Shown here: in pieces, positions 60,553 through 64,000 of the stretch
How positions within the stretch are numbered: position 1 is the first letter of the stretch
How the letters are laid out: each line of letters begins with the position of its first letter
Source of the DNA: Draconibacterium halophilum
Lineage (GTDB): Bacteria > Bacteroidota > Bacteroidia > Bacteroidales > Prolixibacteraceae
Length of the DNA: 64,000 bases
Direction of reading: 5' to 3'
Assembly (NCBI RefSeq): GCF_010448835.1
Contig: NZ_CP048409.1
Coordinates: 3,170,001-3,234,000 of the forward strand
Program-made: the position numbers and the translations under genes
The notes under the pieces: generated by a model
Database searches by the model: none
What the model saw: only the letters and a program-made list of their open reading frames with translations
What the model was told of the DNA's origin: nothing

Positions 60553-63009
60553 TTAAAAACTCATTTCTGCCCTGAATCGTATTCCGCTGTTATCAGTAAA
60601 ACTTCTGTTTCTATATGTGCTGCCTAACTGATGAATATACTCAACACGCAATACTTTAAAAATATTTGTTATTCCCACACCAAGTTCGGCATAAGGTGCC
60701 GTTAAATCTTGCGAATATGCTGTTGGAAGGTCAAATATTGGTTTGTACGAGCTTGTTCTGTCTCCGTAATGTGCTTTTAACGATACCATTTCCCGCAGTT
60801 TCAACCTTCTTATCAGTGGAAATTTATTCAGAATAATTCCTCCACCTACCCAATCGACGTGTACATTGGTGTATACGTTGTGTGCAAAAGATGCCTGATG
60901 GAGCAAATTAAAGCGGTACTTGGCAAATCCGAGCGATTGCGAACCTACAGGCATATCCAATAAGTCGTAAGGCGCATCGCCAAACAAGTAGCCTCCGTTA
61001 ACCATGTAGCGCATAAATGTGGGTCCCCAGTTTACTTTACCAACCACAGAACCATGAAAATGCGAATACATACCAAAATCGGGCGTATTATCACCCGGCA
61101 CAGAAGCCTGACCAATATCCCAACTTAGATTAATAACAGGGGTTTGATCGATATAATAAACACGCATAAAATAATACTGGTCGTAATACTGCCCAAATGC
61201 CAATCTTGCATTAAACAGCGCCCCATAAGCCGAATAATGTTTATAATCTACCCCATCGTTCACATAATGAATTGATGGCGTACTATAATTGGACGAGAAA
61301 TAAGCTCCTCCTTCCAGAATAACATTATCGGTATTATATTCTATGTTTACACGCCCCTTTTTCTCTTGTTGTAAATATGGATTCTCCTCACGCGAAGTAA
61401 GTGCAGCAATAAAGTTTCCATTTCCCCTGGTGTTTGGGTTTTTCTTAATAAATCTCAGGTATTTATCCTGCGAGACCAGGTTATAATCATCGGAATAATT
61501 ACCATATAGAATAAACTTATCATCCGGCGTTAATTGCCAGCCAAAATTCAGACCATATTTTAATTCTTTGTTACGAGTTCCATAACCTAAAAATCCTCCA
61601 ACAGTAAACCGTTGCCACATTTTTTCACCGGTACGGAAAGGTAAAGAAAATCGCTGCCCCTCAATAGCGTTAGTACTGTATATATCGAATACCGGCCCCA
61701 GCTCAATTTTTCCCATGTCGATGTAACTGGTGAGCACCATTCCTCCAATGGCATCAATTCCTCTCACAAACTGGTTTTCCTTTAACTTATCAACACGCTC
61801 GTAGGTACCGTCCGACATCAGGCTGGCCGAAAACTCGGGTTGCGACCTCCAGTTGTATCCTCTTATTTCATCCAGATGATTTGAAGTAGAATACTGTGTA
61901 ATTTTATTCACCATCCAGTTTCCGCTCGAAATCTGATCGATTCGCTGTGAGCCATATCTCGACACCGTATCTTTATTCAGCATCAGGGATAAATTCAAAC
62001 TAATCTGTTGATTATCGTAAAACCATGTTCCATCTTCGTCTTTTCGGTATTGTACGTTGGAACGGTAACCATTTACAAAGTTAATATTGGCTTCTTCCTG
62101 CACATAGGCGTAAATACTTGTAAGTGCAAAATTTTTGCCCTCTACGGTAAATCGTCCGGTAAACAATGGATTGAATTTATTTTTTGGTGTAAACGAGAAG
62201 TTATAATGCCAAACGCTATCAATAAAAGTGCTGTCGTTTAAATAAAGATCGTAGTGTAAACGCGCTGAATTACTTAAGGGAGAGATTATTCCTCGTCCTA
62301 AAATATTAATCTGGTCTTTATAAAAATCAAGATCGATAACCACATTTAGCAAAATCAAACTTTCAATGGTTTGGTTCAGCTTGGGGAAAATACCGTCCTT
62401 CTTGTTGTAAACGATACTATCTTTTGTATTTCTGGTTAACGTACCCAATTCTGCCATGTAAATTGGCGAAAACCGAATGTCCCGATCATCCAATTTCATG
62501 GTAACTTCGTTCATATTCGGAATAATTCGATTCACCTTCGATGTAGAATCGATGGCCATGTAAACTGATGTCCGATCGAAGGTTTTGTAATCATTATAAT
62601 TTTCAACCTTATCGCGGTTTTCCTTTTTATGTTCCAGTATTTTACGGAACAGAACTTTTGCACGCGATTCCTCGGGTTTTACTTTTATCTCACCAATCTG
62701 CTGAACATCGGGTATTAAATAAATCTCAAGCGGAATTGACAATTGAGGCGTTAGTTTAATTTCTTGTTTTTTATATCCTACAGATGAGAAACTGATATCG
62801 GCGTCGATCGTTGCCGACAAAATAAAATGTCCTTCTATATCGGTTATCGTTCCTAGCGTGGTACCTTTTACCCAAACATTTACAAAGGGAATGGGCTCAT
62901 TAGTTTCCTTATCGTATACCGTTCCCGATATTTCGGTGGCTTTATCCGCTGCATGCGATACAAATACGGAGAGTAAAAGAAGTATTGTTAATCTGATATT
63001 GTTTCCCAT
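60553..63009 (-). CDS. DUF5686 / carboxypeptidase-regulatory-like outer-membrane protein
   Basis: 818 residues. A signal peptide (IRLTILLLLSVFVSHAADKA) is followed by a CarboxypepD_reg-like beta-sandwich (ATEISGTVYDKETNEPIPFV, VWVKGTTLGTITDIEGHF) and a long DUF5686 region (KVLFRKILEHKKENRDKVEN, SPIYMAELGTL, DFYKDQINILGRGIISPLSN). It ends in a TonB-receptor-like beta-barrel closing with IRFRAEMSF. It is an outer-membrane protein of unknown substrate, widespread in Bacteroidota; a role in uptake or barrel assembly is only a guess. Convergent with the CNNM gene, 11 bases apart. Confidence 0.88.
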   Translation of the reverse strand: MGNNIRLTILLLLSVFVSHAADKATEISGTVYDKETNEPIPFVNVWVKGTTLGTITDIEGHFILSATIDADISFSSVGYKKQEIKLTPQLSIPLEIYLIPDVQQIGEIKVKPEESRAKVLFRKILEHKKENRDKVENYNDYKTFDRTSVYMAIDSTSKVNRIIPNMNEVTMKLDDRDIRFSPIYMAELGTLTRNTKDSIVYNKKDGIFPKLNQTIESLILLNVVIDLDFYKDQINILGRGIISPLSNSARLHYDLYLNDSTFIDSVWHYNFSFTPKNKFNPLFTGRFTVEGKNFALTSIYAYVQEEANINFVNGYRSNVQYRKDEDGTWFYDNQQISLNLSLMLNKDTVSRYGSQRIDQISSGNWMVNKITQYSTSNHLDEIRGYNWRSQPEFSASLMSDGTYERVDKLKENQFVRGIDAIGGMVLTSYIDMGKIELGPVFDIYSTNAIEGQRFSLPFRTGEKMWQRFTVGGFLGYGTRNKELKYGLNFGWQLTPDDKFILYGNYSDDYNLVSQDKYLRFIKKNPNTRGNGNFIAALTSREENPYLQQEKKGRVNIEYNTDNVILEGGAYFSSNYSTPSIHYVNDGVDYKHYSAYGALFNARLAFGQYYDQYYFMRVYYIDQTPVINLSWDIGQASVPGDNTPDFGMYSHFHGSVVGKVNWGPTFMRYMVNGGYLFGDAPYDLLDMPVGSQSLGFAKYRFNLLHQASFAHNVYTNVHVDWVGGGIILNKFPLIRRLKLREMVSLKAHYGDRTSSYKPIFDLPTAYSQDLTAPYAELGVGITNIFKVLRVEYIHQLGSTYRNRSFTDNSGIRFRAEMSF

Positions 63010-63338
63010 AATAAATAAGCAATTGCCTCATCTATCATACTTTCATATTACTGAACAGCTAATGCGATGAGAATCAATTCACTATGTTTTCTTTTCTTAA
63101 ATAAATATTCCTACTTATTCAAGCTAATTGTTTTCGTGGCGATTTTACATATTTAAATACTAAACGAAAGTAATTAAGATCACTATTCTAAAATTTATTA
63201 TTGCAAAAAATCGTACCACATTTTAACTTTTATTAAGAACCGCTCTAAAACCCTTTTGTTGATTAAAGTTACGTATTAAAAAAACCTCCCTGAACAATTC
63301 AGAGAGGTTTTTAAGATATCGTACTTTAAAGCAGCTAT
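63010..63338. other. Gap between the DUF5686 and pfp genes
   Basis: 329 bases, AT-rich. It holds the leader of the DUF5686 gene (minus strand) and, near 63281-63313, the pfp terminator. No gene or dispersed repeat is seen. Confidence 0.6.
63281..63313 (-). terminator. Terminator after pfp
   Basis: AAAACCTCCCTGAA and TTCAGAGAGGTTTT pair around CAA with one mismatch. On the minus strand it ends in a T-run and lies 25 bases past the pfp stop. Confidence 0.85.
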
Positions 63339-64000
63339 TTACGCTTGCTCTAATTTTAATGTTTCTGTTGTTTGGTCGCAAACTTCGGTTGGGCCGAAAT
63401 ACTGGATCGGACCAGGATAAACAAATTCAGTTCCGGTTGCCCACTCACCACGTTTTGAAACGAAGAATTTGAAAGGAGCGCCATCCAATTCAACCAATGC
63501 CTTTTGAATTACCGGTTTCATATGACCGTGACGTTTTTCCATGTTCATCATCATGGTTACAGGTACACCACCGGCAATCCACTGGTCGGCAGCAGAAGTT
63601 GTGTTACGAACCGATGCCATATAACCGGTTTTGCCTTCTGAAATAAGTACAGAAGCAGTGTAACCTAATGAATAACAATAGTCGGCATCAAAGTTTGATG
63701 GAGCTGCACAACGTCCTTCGTAACCAAAGAAGTGATACTGTGTTCCGAATTTTCCGGTAAACTCACCTACTTCTTTCATTTCATCCAAACGAGTTTTTAC
63801 CATTTCACCAAGTAGCTTTTCTGTTTCGATTAAGGATACCTGAACGTTTCCGTGTGGATCGCGATCTAAAGTAAGCTGAGTTGCAATACCTGATGGCAAT
63901 AAACTGAATACACCGGAAGAAGTTTCACTCAACTGACCAGCTACCCACTCGTTACGGTGACTTTTCTTCAGCATTTTGAATTCTTTCTCCGTATCCGTTC
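63339..64000 (-). CDS. pfp: Diphosphate-fructose-6-phosphate 1-phosphotransferase, C-terminal part
   Basis: Partial at the window edge: the frame is open upstream of the Met at 63974 (TDTEKEFKMLKKSH), so the true start lies outside. The 220 residues seen are the C-terminal region of the long PPi-dependent phosphofructokinase, which reversibly phosphorylates fructose 6-phosphate with pyrophosphate. They include GKFGTQYHFFGYEGRCAAPS, NFDADYCYSLGYTASVLISE, GKTGYMASVRNTTSAADQWI and the late PGPIQYFGPTEVCDQTTETL. The catalytic N-terminal part cannot be examined. Confidence 0.92.
   Translation of the reverse strand, partial: TDTEKEFKMLKKSHRNEWVAGQLSETSSGVFSLLPSGIATQLTLDRDPHGNVQVSLIETEKLLGEMVKTRLDEMKEVGEFTGKFGTQYHFFGYEGRCAAPSNFDADYCYSLGYTASVLISEGKTGYMASVRNTTSAADQWIAGGVPVTMMMNMEKRHGHMKPVIQKALVELDGAPFKFFVSKRGEWATGTEFVYPGPIQYFGPTEVCDQTTETLKLEQA

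Noticed and set aside
1..64000. tRNA, rRNA and riboswitch genes
   Set aside because: No cloverleaf with a recognisable TTCGAATC-type arm, rRNA segment or known riboswitch core was seen by eye. A covariance search would be needed to exclude small RNAs.

Overview
The window looks like a chromosome segment of a free-living Bacteroidota, most likely from the Marinilabiliales/Prolixibacteraceae part of the phylum. This rests on the NQR complex, a type IX secretion plug protein (DUF5103), DUF5686/CarboxypepD_reg outer-membrane proteins, the short AMP nucleosidase, PPi-dependent phosphofructokinase, SLBB/Wzi-type polysaccharide export, TAnnTTTG promoter boxes and AT-rich genes with A-rich leaders. 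The taxon is inferred from gene content. No rRNA, tRNA or CRISPR array was recognised.

Region 1 (1-6.28 kb) is an accessory zone. It holds a REP-associated Y1 transposase with palindromes on both sides, an MntA/HepT (nucleotidyltransferase/HEPN) pair, a HigB/HigA pair between two copies of a 289-bp direct repeat, and two related antitoxin/RelE-ParE-type toxin modules set among three copies of a ~260-340 bp repeat. The second of these toxins is frameshifted. Spaces between genes are almost entirely dispersed repeats and small hairpins.

Region 2 (6.28-33.0 kb) is a Wzx/Wzy-type surface-polysaccharide locus, all on the + strand. Gmd and Fcl would make GDP-L-fucose. A nucleotidyltransferase-GHMP kinase fusion lies between them. 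Next come a GT2, the Wzx flippase, two Wzi paralogues, a GT4, a Wzy-like polymerase, three GT2s, a large SLBB export protein, a Wzz-like protein, a third Wzi-like protein and a WecA/TagO-type initiating transferase. The first part is broken up by repeat-rich gaps of 0.6-1.3 kb. A minisatellite-like word repeat (CTCAAAGTCTCAG...) occurs in five places: inside gmd (in frame), inside fcl, and in three gaps.

Region 3 (33.0-64 kb) is mostly core: MaeB malic enzyme (frameshifted), recR preceded by a 266-bp MITE-like element, a GT2/membrane/nucleotide-binding fusion, GNAT, an HsdR-N nuclease-like protein, AMP nucleosidase, HolA, a rhomboid protease (frameshifted), a class IV aminotransferase homologue, YqgE, FtsB/DivIC, PruA, a sensor kinase, the T9SS plug, the nqrABCDEF operon, a MORN-type lipoprotein with a 21-bp tandem repeat at its 3' end, a cold-shock protein, an AraC regulator, a CNNM/CBS protein, a DUF5686 protein and the C-terminal part of Pfp.

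Four genes (the second toxin, fcl, maeB, the rhomboid gene) are each restored by adding one base to a homopolymer run, one run of each base. That common pattern points to systematic homopolymer under-calling in the assembly, although fcl (C7 beside an inserted repeat) could also be a real switch. The most unusual biology here is the repeat ecology: word repeats colonising sugar-nucleotide genes, repeat-framed toxin-antitoxin modules, covarying hairpins, and a heptapeptide-periodic minisatellite that abuts a stop codon.
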